From NCBI GenBank assembly GCA_947444195.1, contig CANEZL010000007.1, positions 95,347-159,346 of the forward strand: a stretch of DNA of 64,000 bases, read 5' to 3'. Position numbers and translations under genes: made by a program. Origin of the DNA: Methylobacteriaceae bacterium (GTDB lineage: Bacteria; Pseudomonadota; Alphaproteobacteria; Rhizobiales; Beijerinckiaceae). Positions 1-8,757 of this stretch are shown one piece after another (position 1 is the stretch's first letter; each line of letters starts with the position of its first letter). Below the pieces are notes generated by a model. That model saw only the letters and a list, made by a program, of their open reading frames with translations. It was not told the DNA's origin and ran no database searches.

Positions 1-307
1 ACTGCGCGTGCAGGTGGATGGCGACGTCGTTGTTCTTCCAGTGGAAGCCGCTCTGCTCGTAGCCGATGTCCTTCACGGCCTCGCGGGTGAGCTGTTCGAG
101 ATCCTTGAAGGTCACCGAGTCGGGGCCGCGCACCTCGCCGGCGATGACGATGCGGTTGGTGGTGGCCAGCGTCTCGACGCCGAGGCGGGCCTCCGGCATG
201 GCCGCGAGATAGGCGTCGACCACGGTATCGGAGATGCGGTCGCAGACCTTGTCGGGGTGCCCCTCGGACACGGACTCGCTGGTGAACAGGTAGTCGGAAC
301 GCGGCAT
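1..307 (-). CDS. metK: S-adenosylmethionine synthetase, N-terminal part
   Basis: This is the start of methionine adenosyltransferase, the cytoplasmic enzyme that makes S-adenosylmethionine from methionine and ATP. The ATG is the complement of 305-307. The protein opens [20 protein letters not shown], and the [11 protein letters not shown] block is the family's N-terminal signature with an ATP/methionine-contacting His. About 102 residues are inside the window; the rest lies beyond base 1. An XRE regulator gene lies upstream on the same strand, an order also known in rhizobia (praR/phrR-metK). The 143 bp between the two genes contains a foldable leader. Identity is secure. Confidence 0.97.
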   Translation of the reverse strand, partial: MPRSDYLFTSESVSEGHPDKVCDRISDTVVDAYLAAMPEARLGVETLATTNRIVIAGEVRGPDSVTFKDLEQLTREAVKDIGYEQSGFHWKNNDVAIHLHAQ

Positions 308-370
308 CGTCTGGCCCCACCTTGTGCGGGACCACCTGCGTGACGAGGTGCGCAACCCGCTTTGTCGGGG
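308..370 (-). promoter_or_regulatory. Structured metK leader (possible switch over the Shine-Dalgarno)
   Basis: Read on the minus strand, the leader contains GCGGG...CCCGC enclosing CACCT...AGGTG, a nested two-part hairpin. A second AGGTGG inside AAGGTGG lies about 9 nt before the metK ATG and looks like the ribosome binding site. CACCT could pair with either AGGTGG, so two exclusive folds are possible, one of which hides the Shine-Dalgarno. SAM-responsive leaders before metK are known in other alphaproteobacteria, but I do not recognise a published SAM riboswitch consensus here. Confidence 0.35.
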
Positions 371-450
371 GCGTTCTCGCACTGCCCGGCGGGAGGGGTC
401 AAGCTGAAACGGCGAACGATTCCGTTATTCCGGACAAAGCGGCCGGAAAA

Positions 451-858
451 TCAATCGCTGAGGCGCTTGCTCAGAACCTGGGCCGCCGCGGCGATGTCGC
501 GCCGGACGGTGTCCGGCAGGGTGTCGCTGAGATGCCGGGCCACTGCCTCGGCGAGGTTCTGGAGGCTGCCCTCGGCGCGGTAGGCCTGCTGCGCCGTCTC
601 CGAGAAGCCGCCGGACGTCTCGTCGAGGCGGGGCGCGCCCTGGAAGAAGTATTCCAGCGGCACCCCGGTCATCCGCGAGAAGATGTCGAGATGGACCGCG
701 CTGATGCGGTTGGTCCCCTTCTCGTACTTCTGCAGCTGGGCCGCCGACATGCCGAAGCTCTCCGCCACGCGCTTCTGCGTCAGCGACGCCTTGCGGCGCT
801 GCTCGGCGATGCGCTGCCCCACATAGACGTCGCGCTGATCGGTCTTCTGGCCTGCCAT
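451..858 (-). CDS. XRE-family transcriptional regulator, PraR/PhrR-like
   Basis: A 135-residue DNA-binding protein. Residues about 10-68 form a Cro/C1-type helix-turn-helix: VGQRIAEQRRKASLTQKRVA, then AQLQKYEKGTNRIS, typical of the alphaproteobacterial PraR/PhrR group. The C-terminal half is helical and unassigned. I start at MAGQKTD because upstream codons add an Arg-rich stretch without family character. It lies immediately upstream of metK on the same strand, as praR/phrR does in rhizobia, where this family affects stress, biofilm and quorum-sensing genes. The targets here cannot be read from sequence. Confidence 0.85.
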   Translation of the reverse strand: MAGQKTDQRDVYVGQRIAEQRRKASLTQKRVAESFGMSAAQLQKYEKGTNRISAVHLDIFSRMTGVPLEYFFQGAPRLDETSGGFSETAQQAYRAEGSLQNLAEAVARHLSDTLPDTVRRDIAAAAQVLSKRLSD

Positions 859-1023
859 GGACGGTCTCGCAGTGCATCCCGCTCGCGGCGCGGAATGGGA
901 ACGATTACGGCTTAGCATTTAAGCCCGCCGCCGCTCCCTGTCACGGCGTCCGGACCCTTTCGTTGCGGATTGAATGCAAAAATTTTCGACAGGCCTGACG
1001 GCGCGGCGGACCCCGGCGGCGGC

Positions 1024-1227
1024 TCAGACCGGTTCCTCGTCCCGCTTCGACGGCTCGTAGGCGCACCACTCGCAGACGCCCCGCATCGCCATCCGGTCGC
1101 CGTTCCGCTGGGAACAGAGGGGACAGACGAGCAGGGTGAGGCGGGCCGGCGTGCGCACGCCGAGGCCGCGGCCCCGAAAGGTCACCCTGCGGCCGTGCGG
1201 TTCCGCCTCTTTGCGTTCCTGACCCAT
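1024..1227 (-). CDS. Small zinc-ribbon-like protein of unknown function
   Basis: A 67-residue protein beginning MGQERKEAEPHGRR. It carries two CxxC knuckles, CPLC and CEWC, about 17 residues apart, which would bind one zinc as in small zinc ribbons. A basic N-terminal half precedes them. The ATG at 1227 is preferred; an in-frame start at 1275 would add 16 residues. It is a lone minus-strand gene. The regular Cys spacing in a GC-rich frame argues it is real, but I recognise no named family. Nucleic-acid binding is a guess. Confidence 0.5.
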   Translation of the reverse strand: MGQERKEAEPHGRRVTFRGRGLGVRTPARLTLLVCPLCSQRNGDRMAMRGVCEWCAYEPSKRDEEPV

Positions 1228-1775
1228 CGAGGCTCCCGAAGACCGGCGCGGGCTGCGCTCAAGCTCCGGCTTCAACGCTCCGGCGCGGGTCGGGTTGCCG
1301 GGCGGGAAGCGCGCCGCCGGCGATCGCTCCGGCCGTCACCCCGCGGTCGCGGAACGGTCGCGGACGCCCGATCCCCGCGCCGCAAGTCCTGTCGCCTCAC
1401 GGACAAGCTTCCGCCGCGCCGACCCTGCCCTCCGGAGGCTCGGGGAAGCTCCGGGCCAGATCGCGGGCCCGTGATCGCGCCCATCGCGGGGTGGAAGTCA
1501 GCCGCGAATGCGTCGCGGATCATGCATTCGGCAGGCCAATCTCGGGCAATATTCGCTCCGAACGAGGGCCGGCGGGCGATCTTCAGGATGATGACGCTTC
1601 GTTAGCAACCTATTCGTCCGGCGCGTCGAGCTTGCCTGTGTTGCGAGGGGGCAACGGGCAGTCTCCGGATGAGCCGCGGCCCGCGTCCGGCGCCGCAAAT
1701 TTATTGACATAGCTCCCTGCCCGATGGTCTTTGGACTGGATTTTTCGTCCGCGCCTGCGTCAGGACTGTCTACCG
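1228..1775. other. Intergenic region upstream of the autotransporter
   Basis: No convincing gene is seen here. The last 100 bp are relatively AT-rich and contain TTGACA at 1704-1709, a good -35 match, but no good -10 box sits at the right spacing. The promoter of the autotransporter gene probably lies in this stretch without being resolvable by eye. Confidence 0.4.
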
Positions 1776-4700
1776 ATGCTTTCGAACGATCGTGTTTGCT
1801 CGCGCCCGCTGCGCTCCGCCCTGCTGCTCGGCGTGTCGTTCCTGGGGTGCCTGAGCCAGGTTGGCACGGCTTCCGCCCAGGTCGTCGCGCCGGGCTTCAA
1901 CGCCAATCAACTCGCCCGCAACGACGACAGCTCGACCGGCCCGGTGACCCTGCCGTTCACGGTGAACTACTTCGGTACGACGTACACGCAGACCTACGTC
2001 AACAATAACGGCAACATCACCTTCCGCTCGGCCTCGTCCGACTTCACACCGGTGGGCCTCGGCGCCAACTATCGGGGGCAGCCGATCATCGCCCCGTTCC
2101 TGGCCGACATCGACACGCGGAACCCGGCGAGCGGCATCACGTCCTACGGCAACGGCACCTATGCGGGCCGCACGGCCTTCGGCGTGACCTGGCCGGGGGT
2201 CGGCTATTTCAGCAGCCAGGCCGACCGGACGAACACCTTCCAGCTCATCCTGGCCAACCGCGCCGAGACCGGCACGGGCAATTTCGACATCTACTTCAAC
2301 TACGGCAGCATCCGCTTCGAGACCGGCTCGGCCGACGGCGGCACCGGCGGCCTCGGCGGCAACTCCGCGGCGGCCGGCTTCTCGGCGGGAACCGGCGTGG
2401 CGGGGACCTATTACGAACTGCCCGGCTCGATGGTGAACGGCGCCTTCCTCGACGGCGGCCCCTTCTCCCTGGCGACCGGCACGAACAACAACACCCCCGG
2501 CCAGTTCCTCTTCCCGGTGCGCAACGGCGCCGTCGTCCTGGCGCAGACCTGCTCGGCGGGCGACAACGCCTCGACCACGGCGGTCGCCAATTGCGGACCG
2601 AACCGCAGCTACAACGGCATCTTCTACACGCCGACCGTCGGCTTCACCCTCAACGTCCTGGCCAACACCACGATCACCGCCGCCTCCAGCGCCGACGCCG
2701 TGCTCGTGATGCCCACGAACGCCACGACAGGCCGCGGCACCACCCCGGTGACGATCAACGTCAGCGACAGCGCCACGATCACCGCGACGACCCGCGCCGG
2801 CATCAACCTCGACGGCGCGAACGGCTCGGGCAACGGCACGATCAACAGCGCGGGCCGTATCACCGCCGGCAGCGCGGCCATCCAGGCCCGCACCGGGGCC
2901 GGTCAGCTGGCTGTCACCAATTCCGGGACCCTGTCGGCGCCGGTGGGCATCCTCGGCGCCGGCGCACAGGTCGGCATCGTGAACTCGGGTACGATCTCGA
3001 ACGCCGTCCTCGGCATCGCCGCCCAGGGCCTCGCCTCCACGGCGCGCAACAGCGGCACGATCAACTTCGGCCTCGCGGGCATCGCGAATGTCGGTTCGGG
3101 CGCCGTCTCCGTCTCGAATACCGGCACGATCACCCGCGATCCCGCCCTCCCGTCCATTCTCTCCCAGACGCTCCTCGACCGTCTGCCCGCCAACGCGGCC
3201 GACATCGACAACCAGATCGACGCCGCCACGGGTCGCGCCCGCCTTGCCGACGGCTCGCGCATCCCGGCAGCGATCGCCGCCCTGTCGCAGGCCGGCGCCG
3301 TCACCATCGACAACGCCGGCACCATCGCCGTCTCGACCCCCGGCATCGGCATCGGCGCCGCCACGGGAAGCGGCACCGGCCCGATCACGATCACCAACTC
3401 CGGCAGCGTCTCGTCGAGCCTCACCGCGATCTTCGCGCGCTCGGCCGGCGGCAACATCAACATCACGAACCTCACCGGCGGCACCCTCAGCGGCGGCGCC
3501 TACGCCGTGGACACCAGCGGCAGCGCCGCGGCGACCCGGATCGACAACCGCGGTGGCATCCTGGGTCCGCTCGCCCTCAGCAACGGCTCCTCGGTGCTGA
3601 ACAGCGGCCAGTTCATGACCATCGGGGCCAGCACCTTCGGCGGCGGCACCTTCGCGAACACCGGCACGGTTTCCCTGGCGGGCACGCCCGCGGCGCCGAC
3701 GAACGCGACCTTCGGCGCGCTCCAGACCTTCACCAACGCCGGCACCATCGACCTGCGCACCGGCACCGGCGCCAACACCCTGACCATCGGCGGCAACTAT
3801 GTGGGCCAGAACGGCAACGTGCTGTTCCAGGCCTCGACCCTGGCCAACACCAGCGACCGGCTCGTGATCAACGGCAACGCGAGCGGCAGCACCAACCTCT
3901 TCGTCAGCAACCTGACGCCGGGCACCGCCTTCACCACGTCGCCGGTCCTCGTGCAGGTGAACGGCACCGCGAGCACCAACGCCTTCACCCTGGCCGGCAC
4001 GCAGAACTTCGGCACCCTGGAGAGCGTGCTGGTCAACGGCACCAGCGCGAACGGCGCGAGCACCATCTCGCTGGGCGCCGTGCCGACCGCGGTGGGCCTC
4101 TCGGCGCAGACCGCGGTGATCGCGGCCCGCTCCATCGCCTTCCAGGGCGGCACGGCCGTGCTCGACCGCATGACCCAGCTGCGCGAGAACACCCAGCGCG
4201 CCGCCGCCGGCACGCCGTCGGTGCCGCCGCAGGCGCTGCAATACACCCAGAACACCCAGTACGCCGCCCTCGTCAGCAAGGACCCGATCGCGCCGAACCT
4301 CGTGCCGGCGGCCGTGCCCGTCGACACCTCGGTGCGCCCGGCGGTGTGGGCGCGCGCCTTCGGCGACCTCGAGCGCCGCAGCGGCTCCACGAGCTTCAGC
4401 TTCGGCGGATCGACCTTCAACCGCGATCTCGGCTACACCCAATCCTCGGGCGGCCTGCTCGGCGGCACCGACGTGGTCTTCAGCGGCATCACCAAGCCCG
4501 ATGACGGCCTCATCGTCGGCGTGCTCGGCGGCTACACCATCTCGACCGTGCGCCTGAACCAGGCGGCCGGCCGGCAGGATTACGACGGCGGCACGGTGGG
4601 CACCTACGCCACCTACATCAACGGCCCGGCCTTCGTGGACGCGATGTTCAAGGTCGACCTCCTCGGTCTCGACATCATCGCCCCGGGCCTGCGCCAGGCG

Positions 4701-5168
4701 ACGGGCCTGCAGAACTACAACTTCATCACCAATGTCGGCTACCGCTTCCCCCTGGCCAACGGCTTCTACGTGGAGCCCACGGCCGGCCTCGAATACGTCA
4801 ACACCCAGTTCAACCGGCAGGCGGGCCTCACCGTGAACTCGGTGCCGCTGCAGAACGGCGACGCCCTGCGCGGCCGGGTCGGTGCCCGCATGGGAACCGA
4901 GATCATCGTCGGCGACCTGCGCTGGGAGCCGAGCATCACCACCTACGTCTACTCGGTGCTCACCGAGAGCCGCACGCTCGGCGCCTTCAACGGCATCTCC
5001 AGCGTCACCGGCCTGCGCGACGAGGGCAAGGTGCGCGGCGAGGTCCAGGCCTCCCTCAACGTCTTCAACCTGAAGACCGGCCTGTCCGGCTTCATCCGGG
5101 CCGATTACCGGGTCGGCGAGGATCTCGTGGCCGGCGGCGGCCGGGTCGGCGTGCGCTACCAGTGGTGA
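1776..5168 (+). CDS. Autotransporter with an N-terminal nidogen-like (NIDO) domain
   Basis: A 1130-residue type Va secreted protein. The signal peptide is residues 1-34 (cleavage at TASA-Q). A NIDO-like domain spans about 60-250 (VNNNGNITF, IAPFLADIDTR, FQLILANRAETGTG). A long passenger of irregular NSGTI/NAGTI repeats, expected to form a beta-helix, covers about 300-750. The C-terminal beta-barrel runs from about 852 (WARAFGD) to the terminal aromatic, GVRYQW. The barrel should insert in the outer membrane and expose the passenger. An upstream in-frame TTG at 1731 exists, but the ATG at 1776 directly precedes the signal peptide. A strong terminator follows. NIDO domains occur in adhesive extracellular proteins, so a surface adhesin is the likeliest role; the ligand is unknown. 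Confidence 0.88.
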   Translation: MLSNDRVCSRPLRSALLLGVSFLGCLSQVGTASAQVVAPGFNANQLARNDDSSTGPVTLPFTVNYFGTTYTQTYVNNNGNITFRSASSDFTPVGLGANYRGQPIIAPFLADIDTRNPASGITSYGNGTYAGRTAFGVTWPGVGYFSSQADRTNTFQLILANRAETGTGNFDIYFNYGSIRFETGSADGGTGGLGGNSAAAGFSAGTGVAGTYYELPGSMVNGAFLDGGPFSLATGTNNNTPGQFLFPVRNGAVVLAQTCSAGDNASTTAVANCGPNRSYNGIFYTPTVGFTLNVLANTTITAASSADAVLVMPTNATTGRGTTPVTINVSDSATITATTRAGINLDGANGSGNGTINSAGRITAGSAAIQARTGAGQLAVTNSGTLSAPVGILGAGAQVGIVNSGTISNAVLGIAAQGLASTARNSGTINFGLAGIANVGSGAVSVSNTGTITRDPALPSILSQTLLDRLPANAADIDNQIDAATGRARLADGSRIPAAIAALSQAGAVTIDNAGTIAVSTPGIGIGAATGSGTGPITITNSGSVSSSLTAIFARSAGGNINITNLTGGTLSGGAYAVDTSGSAAATRIDNRGGILGPLALSNGSSVLNSGQFMTIGASTFGGGTFANTGTVSLAGTPAAPTNATFGALQTFTNAGTIDLRTGTGANTLTIGGNYVGQNGNVLFQASTLANTSDRLVINGNASGSTNLFVSNLTPGTAFTTSPVLVQVNGTASTNAFTLAGTQNFGTLESVLVNGTSANGASTISLGAVPTAVGLSAQTAVIAARSIAFQGGTAVLDRMTQLRENTQRAAAGTPSVPPQALQYTQNTQYAALVSKDPIAPNLVPAAVPVDTSVRPAVWARAFGDLERRSGSTSFSFGGSTFNRDLGYTQSSGGLLGGTDVVFSGITKPDDGLIVGVLGGYTISTVRLNQAAGRQDYDGGTVGTYATYINGPAFVDAMFKVDLLGLDIIAPGLRQATGLQNYNFITNVGYRFPLANGFYVEPTAGLEYVNTQFNRQAGLTVNSVPLQNGDALRGRVGARMGTEIIVGDLRWEPSITTYVYSVLTESRTLGAFNGISSVTGLRDEGKVRGEVQASLNVFNLKTGLSGFIRADYRVGEDLVAGGGRVGVRYQW

Positions 5169-5202
5169 GCGTCCGCTGACGCAGCCCGCGTCGGGACAAG
5201 AG

Positions 5203-5236
5203 AAAGGCCGCCGCCCGGTCCCGGGCGGCGGCCTTT
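5203..5236. terminator. Bidirectional intrinsic terminator
   Basis: A perfect 16-bp inverted repeat (5203-5218 and 5221-5236) with a 2-nt centre runs from AAAGGCCGCC to its complement ending in CCTTT. A-rich and T-rich ends on both sides let it act in both directions. It lies between the convergent autotransporter and the small secreted-protein gene. Confidence 0.85.
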
Positions 5237-5261
5237 CAGTTCGCGGTGCCGGGCAGGCGGC

Positions 5262-5519
5262 TCAGCGCATCCGCTGCATCAGGCGGATGCCCTCGATGTC
5301 GAAGCGGCCGTAACCCCGCGAGGTCTCGTTGAACACGTAGGGCTGGTAGCGGTGGCGCATGGTGGCCGAGACGTAGTGGGCCTGATCGCTCACCGCGGTC
5401 GGCGCACAGAAGCCGCAATCGATTCGCTCGGCGCCGTGCAGGCGCCCGGCGAGGGCCGGGGAGAGGCCGGCGGTGGCGAGGGTGCCGGCGATCGAGACGA
5501 GCAGGGCCAGACGGGGCAT
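5262..5519 (-). CDS. Small secreted protein of unknown function
   Basis: An 85-residue protein with a clear Sec signal peptide (MPRLALLVSIAGTLATAGLS, cleavage at ALA-G, residue 24). The mature part is about 61 residues and includes CGFC, a CxxC pair that could form a disulfide or bind metal, followed by VSDQAHYVSATMRHRY. I start at 5519 because that Met directly precedes the signal peptide; an upstream in-frame codon at 5561 would add 14 residues. It converges on the autotransporter and shares its terminator. I do not recognise the family. Confidence 0.6.
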   Translation of the reverse strand: MPRLALLVSIAGTLATAGLSPALAGRLHGAERIDCGFCAPTAVSDQAHYVSATMRHRYQPYVFNETSRGYGRFDIEGIRLMQRMR

Positions 5520-5950
5520 TGCACAACTCCGGGGGCGTGGTTCGAGAACAGAATTCGGCACGGAAAACAGATCGGTCGGGGTGAAGGTTCCGTAATGCCC
5601 CAGACTCGGCCGTTCGACCGGACGGCCCGAGGCAGGATACCGGCCTCCCCGACGACCGATCTTCGATGTGGAAGCCCCGCTCTCGGATCGATCTCTTCCA
5701 TGCCCACCGGTCTATAGTGGCGGGCCTGCATTCGCGGTGCGCCGGAGCACCGCGGCGACCTCGGGACGAGGACTATTCAAACGGTCGGGACGCGTCGCCG
5801 ATGCGTTCCGAAATCCGACTTCCCGGCATGCCGGCGGATCCGAACACAGGTTTGCGCGCGATTTTCCGCGCGAGAACTGATTTTAACGATTGCGCGACGC
5901 GGGTCCCGCCCCTAACGATGGGCGGATCGGCCGTCGGCGAGGCGGGACGG
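5520..5950. other. Divergent intergenic region
   Basis: This 431-bp stretch separates the leftward small secreted-protein gene from the rightward caspase-like gene and must hold both promoters. The caspase reading frame stays open upstream to 5666, but that part (MWKPRSRIDLF and on) shows no domain or secretion signal. I see no clear promoter boxes or RNA gene. Confidence 0.4.
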
Positions 5951-8410
5951 ATGACCATGAGCAGACTCGCGATCGCTGTCATCGTCAGCACGCTGCTGAC
6001 CTTCTACACGGCCCAGGCCTCCGCCGAGGGGCGCCGGGTGGCCCTCGTCGTCGGCATCGGCGCCTACCAGACGGTGCCGTCCCTGCCCAACGCGGTGAAC
6101 GACGCCGACGCCGTCGCGGAGATGTTCCGCAAGGCGAATTTCGACGTCGTCACCGCGCGCACCGATCTCGGCAATCTCGAGTTCAAGCGCGCGATCCGGC
6201 AGTTCGAGGACACGGTCACCGATTCGGACATCGCGGTGGTGTTCTACGCCGGCCACGGCATCGAGATCCGGGACACCAACTACCTCATCCCCACCGACGC
6301 CAAGCTCCTGAACGAGCGCGACGCCGAGGACGAGGCGATCTCCCTCGACCGGATCATCTCCGCGCTGGAGCCGGCCAAGCGCCTGCGCCTCGTCATCCTC
6401 GACGCCTGCCGCGACAACCCCTTCGCCGGCAAGATGAAGCGGCGCGTAGCCACCCGCGCGGTCTCGGTGGGTCTCGGCCGCGTCGAGCCGGCCCAGACCG
6501 ACACGCTCATCGCCTACGCCTCCAAAGAGAAGTCGGTGGCCAATGACGGCGAGGGCGCGCACAGCCCCTTCACCACGGCGCTCCTCGCCAACCTGACGCA
6601 GCCGGGCCTCGACATCCGCCTCGCCTTCGGCCGGGTGCGCGACGACGTGCTGCGCGTCACCAACCGCCAGCAGGAGCCCTTCGTCTACGGGTCCCTCGGC
6701 GGCGGCACCGTCGCCCTCGTGCCGGCTCCGGACGCCGCCACCGGCGCCGCCGACACCGCCAAGGCCGATTATGCCGCCGTGGAGCGCCTGAGCTCGAAGG
6801 CCGCCTGGGAGGCCTTCCTCAACACCCACAAGACCGGCCTCTACGCCGATCTCGCCCGCGTCCAGATGGCCAAGCTCGGCGAGACGACGGGCGTGCGCAG
6901 CCTCTCCGGCGTCTCCGAGCAGCCCGCGCCGAGCGCCCCCGCCGCCCCGGTCAGGATCCCGCCGGCCATCGTCGAGCCGCGCCCGACCCAGGCCGAGCAG
7001 AAGGCCTGGGACAAGCTCGACGGCTCCACCGACATCAAGGCGCTGCGGTCGTTCGTCGAGCGCTTCCCGAGCTCGCCGCTGATCGCCTCGGCCCAGCGGC
7101 GCATCGAGCTGCTGGAGCAGCTCCGCCGCGAGCAGGAGGAGGCGCAGCGCATCCAGCGCGAGGCCGCCCGCATCCGCGAGGAGGAGGAGAAGCTGCGCCG
7201 GGCCGCCGAGGCGGACCAGCGCCGCCTCGAGCGCGAGGCCGCCCACCTTCGCGAGCAGGAGGAGCGCGTCAAGGCGGCCGAGCTCGCTCGGCAGAAGGCC
7301 GAGGCCCTCGCCGCCGCCAAGCAGCGCGAGATGGAGGAGCGCGCCAAGGCCGCCGCCGAGCTGGCGGCCCGCCGCCTGGAGGAGGAGCGCGCCAGGGCCG
7401 CCGAGGCCGAGCTGCGCCGCCGGGAGGCCGAGGCCCGCGCACAGGCGCTCGCCGCCGAGCGTCAGCGCATCGCCGAGGAGGCCGCCGCCCGCAAGCGCGA
7501 GGCCGACGAGGCCGCCAAGCTCGCCGCCGCCGCCAAGGCCGCCCGCGAGGCCGAGGAGCGCGAGCGCGTCCGCGCCGCCCAGGAGCTCGACCGCCAGGAG
7601 CGCGCCCGGGCCGCCGAGGCCGCCGCCCGCGAGAAGGCCGCCCGCGAGGCCGCGCTCGCCGCCGAGACCGCCGCCCGCAAGAAGGAGGCCGATGCCCGCG
7701 CCCAGGCGCTCGCCGCCGAGCGTCAGCGTCAGGCCGAGGAGGCCGCCGCCCAGAAGCGCGAGGCCGACGAGGCCGCCAAGCTCGCCGCCGCCGCCAAGGC
7801 CGCCCGCGAGGCCGAGGAGCGCGAGCGCGTCCGCGCCGCCCAGGAGCTCGACCGCCAGGAGCGCGCCCGGGCCGCCGAGGTCGCCGCCCGAGAGAAGACC
7901 GCCCGCGATGCGGCGCTCGCCGAGGCCAAGGCCGCCGAGGCCGAGCGCGTGAAGCGCGAGGCGGAAGCGGTGGCGAGCCGGCGCAAGCAGGACCAGCAGC
8001 TCCGGACGGTCGAGGACACCGCCGAGGCTCAGAAGCGCGAGGCCGCCCAGGCCGCCAAGCTCGCCGCCGAGCAGGATCTGCGCCGCAAGGCCGCCGCCAA
8101 GCAGCGCGAGGCCGCCGAGCAGGCCCGCCGGGTGGCGGAAGAGGCCGCCGCCAACCGCCGCAAGGCCGCCGAGGTCGCCCGCAAGGCCGCCGAGCAGCAG
8201 GCCGAGCGCATGGCCGCCGCCGCCGAGAAGCGCCGCAAGGCCGTGGCCCAGGCCAAGGAGGCCGCCAAGGCCCAGGCCACCAACGTCCGCGCCGGCGTCC
8301 GCCCCCCGGCCGCCGCCCGCCTGCAGGCCCAGGCTGCCCCGGCTCCGGCCCCGGCCCGGTTCAGCCCCGCCGAGATCGGCGCGGCCCGCATGATGAGCCG
8401 GATGCCGTAA
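5951..8410 (+). CDS. Secreted caspase-like (peptidase C14) protein with a long coiled coil
   Basis: An 819-residue protein. The N-terminal signal peptide ends near residue 24 (AQASA-EGR). A caspase/metacaspase-like p20 domain follows (RVALVVGIGAYQTVPSLPNA). The expected catalytic dyad is present: His102 in FYAGHG and Cys153 in LDACRD. After a Pro/Ala linker, residues about 390-780 are an Ala/Glu/Arg/Lys-rich helix predicted to be a continuous coiled coil. It contains an internal 87-codon tandem duplication. The start ATGACCATG is chosen because it directly precedes the signal peptide. A strong terminator follows. The protein should be periplasmic or envelope-associated; substrate and partner are unknown. 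Confidence 0.85.
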   Translation: MTMSRLAIAVIVSTLLTFYTAQASAEGRRVALVVGIGAYQTVPSLPNAVNDADAVAEMFRKANFDVVTARTDLGNLEFKRAIRQFEDTVTDSDIAVVFYAGHGIEIRDTNYLIPTDAKLLNERDAEDEAISLDRIISALEPAKRLRLVILDACRDNPFAGKMKRRVATRAVSVGLGRVEPAQTDTLIAYASKEKSVANDGEGAHSPFTTALLANLTQPGLDIRLAFGRVRDDVLRVTNRQQEPFVYGSLGGGTVALVPAPDAATGAADTAKADYAAVERLSSKAAWEAFLNTHKTGLYADLARVQMAKLGETTGVRSLSGVSEQPAPSAPAAPVRIPPAIVEPRPTQAEQKAWDKLDGSTDIKALRSFVERFPSSPLIASAQRRIELLEQLRREQEEAQRIQREAARIREEEEKLRRAAEADQRRLEREAAHLREQEERVKAAELARQKAEALAAAKQREMEERAKAAAELAARRLEEERARAAEAELRRREAEARAQALAAERQRIAEEAAARKREADEAAKLAAAAKAAREAEERERVRAAQELDRQERARAAEAAAREKAAREAALAAETAARKKEADARAQALAAERQRQAEEAAAQKREADEAAKLAAAAKAAREAEERERVRAAQELDRQERARAAEVAAREKTARDAALAEAKAAEAERVKREAEAVASRRKQDQQLRTVEDTAEAQKREAAQAAKLAAEQDLRRKAAAKQREAAEQARRVAEEAAANRRKAAEVARKAAEQQAERMAAAAEKRRKAVAQAKEAAKAQATNVRAGVRPPAAARLQAQAAPAPAPARFSPAEIGAARMMSRMP
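7434..7955 (+). repeat. In-frame tandem duplication of 261 bp in the coiled coil
   Basis: The stretch around 7461 (GAGCGTCAGCG...) recurs 261 bp later around 7722 with only scattered changes for roughly 190 bp, then diverges. The unit is 87 codons and encodes AAERQR...EADEAAKLAAAAK. Near-identity at DNA level points to a recent duplication or gene conversion within the helix. Confidence 0.85.
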
Positions 8411-8464
8411 GGGTCTCCGGGCGGGCCCCACGGAGCCCGCGCCGCTTCCCCGGATCCATCGCCG

Positions 8465-8501
8465 AAACGCCGCCCCGGACGACCTGTCCGGGGCGGCGTT
8501 T
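8465..8501 (+). terminator. Intrinsic terminator of the caspase-like gene
   Basis: AAACGCCGCCCCGGAC at 8465-8480 pairs perfectly with 8486-8501 across a 5-nt loop, followed by TCCTTTT. It lies about 55 bp after the stop codon. Confidence 0.85.
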
Positions 8502-8757
8502 CCTTTTGACGGATCCGCCTGCTCGGCTCGGTGCCGCGCGCACCGCCGTCGCTTCGGGATGGCGAAGGAGCCTGGAGGCGGTGGGGCGCGGCGCGCGCGA
8601 CGCTTCGCGGCCCCGAGACGCCGCGGGGGCTGCACGGAACCGATCCTCCCGGACCGCCCTGATGCGTCGCCTTGCGCTCATGCGGAGAGACGAGCGCTGT
8701 CCGGCTACGGAAGCGATCGATCGGACCGCCTCTGTGCCGGAAGGTGCAAGGCTCCTC

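Noticed and set aside
970..1605. 211-codon plus-strand frame overlapping the zinc-ribbon gene
   Set aside because: It shows no family features and the two-CxxC protein on the opposite strand explains the region better.
1704..1735. TTGACA as the autotransporter promoter
   Set aside because: The -35 match is good, but no acceptable -10 hexamer occurs at 16-18 bp, so I list it only as a note.
1770..4442. 890-codon open frame antisense to the autotransporter
   Set aside because: It is Arg/Gly/Ala/Val-rich low-complexity sequence with no domain, produced by GC bias opposite a real secreted protein.
5912..8635. 907-codon open frame antisense to the caspase-like gene
   Set aside because: Its Leu/Gly/Ala-rich repeats mirror the coiled-coil codons of the real gene and it has no start signal or domain.
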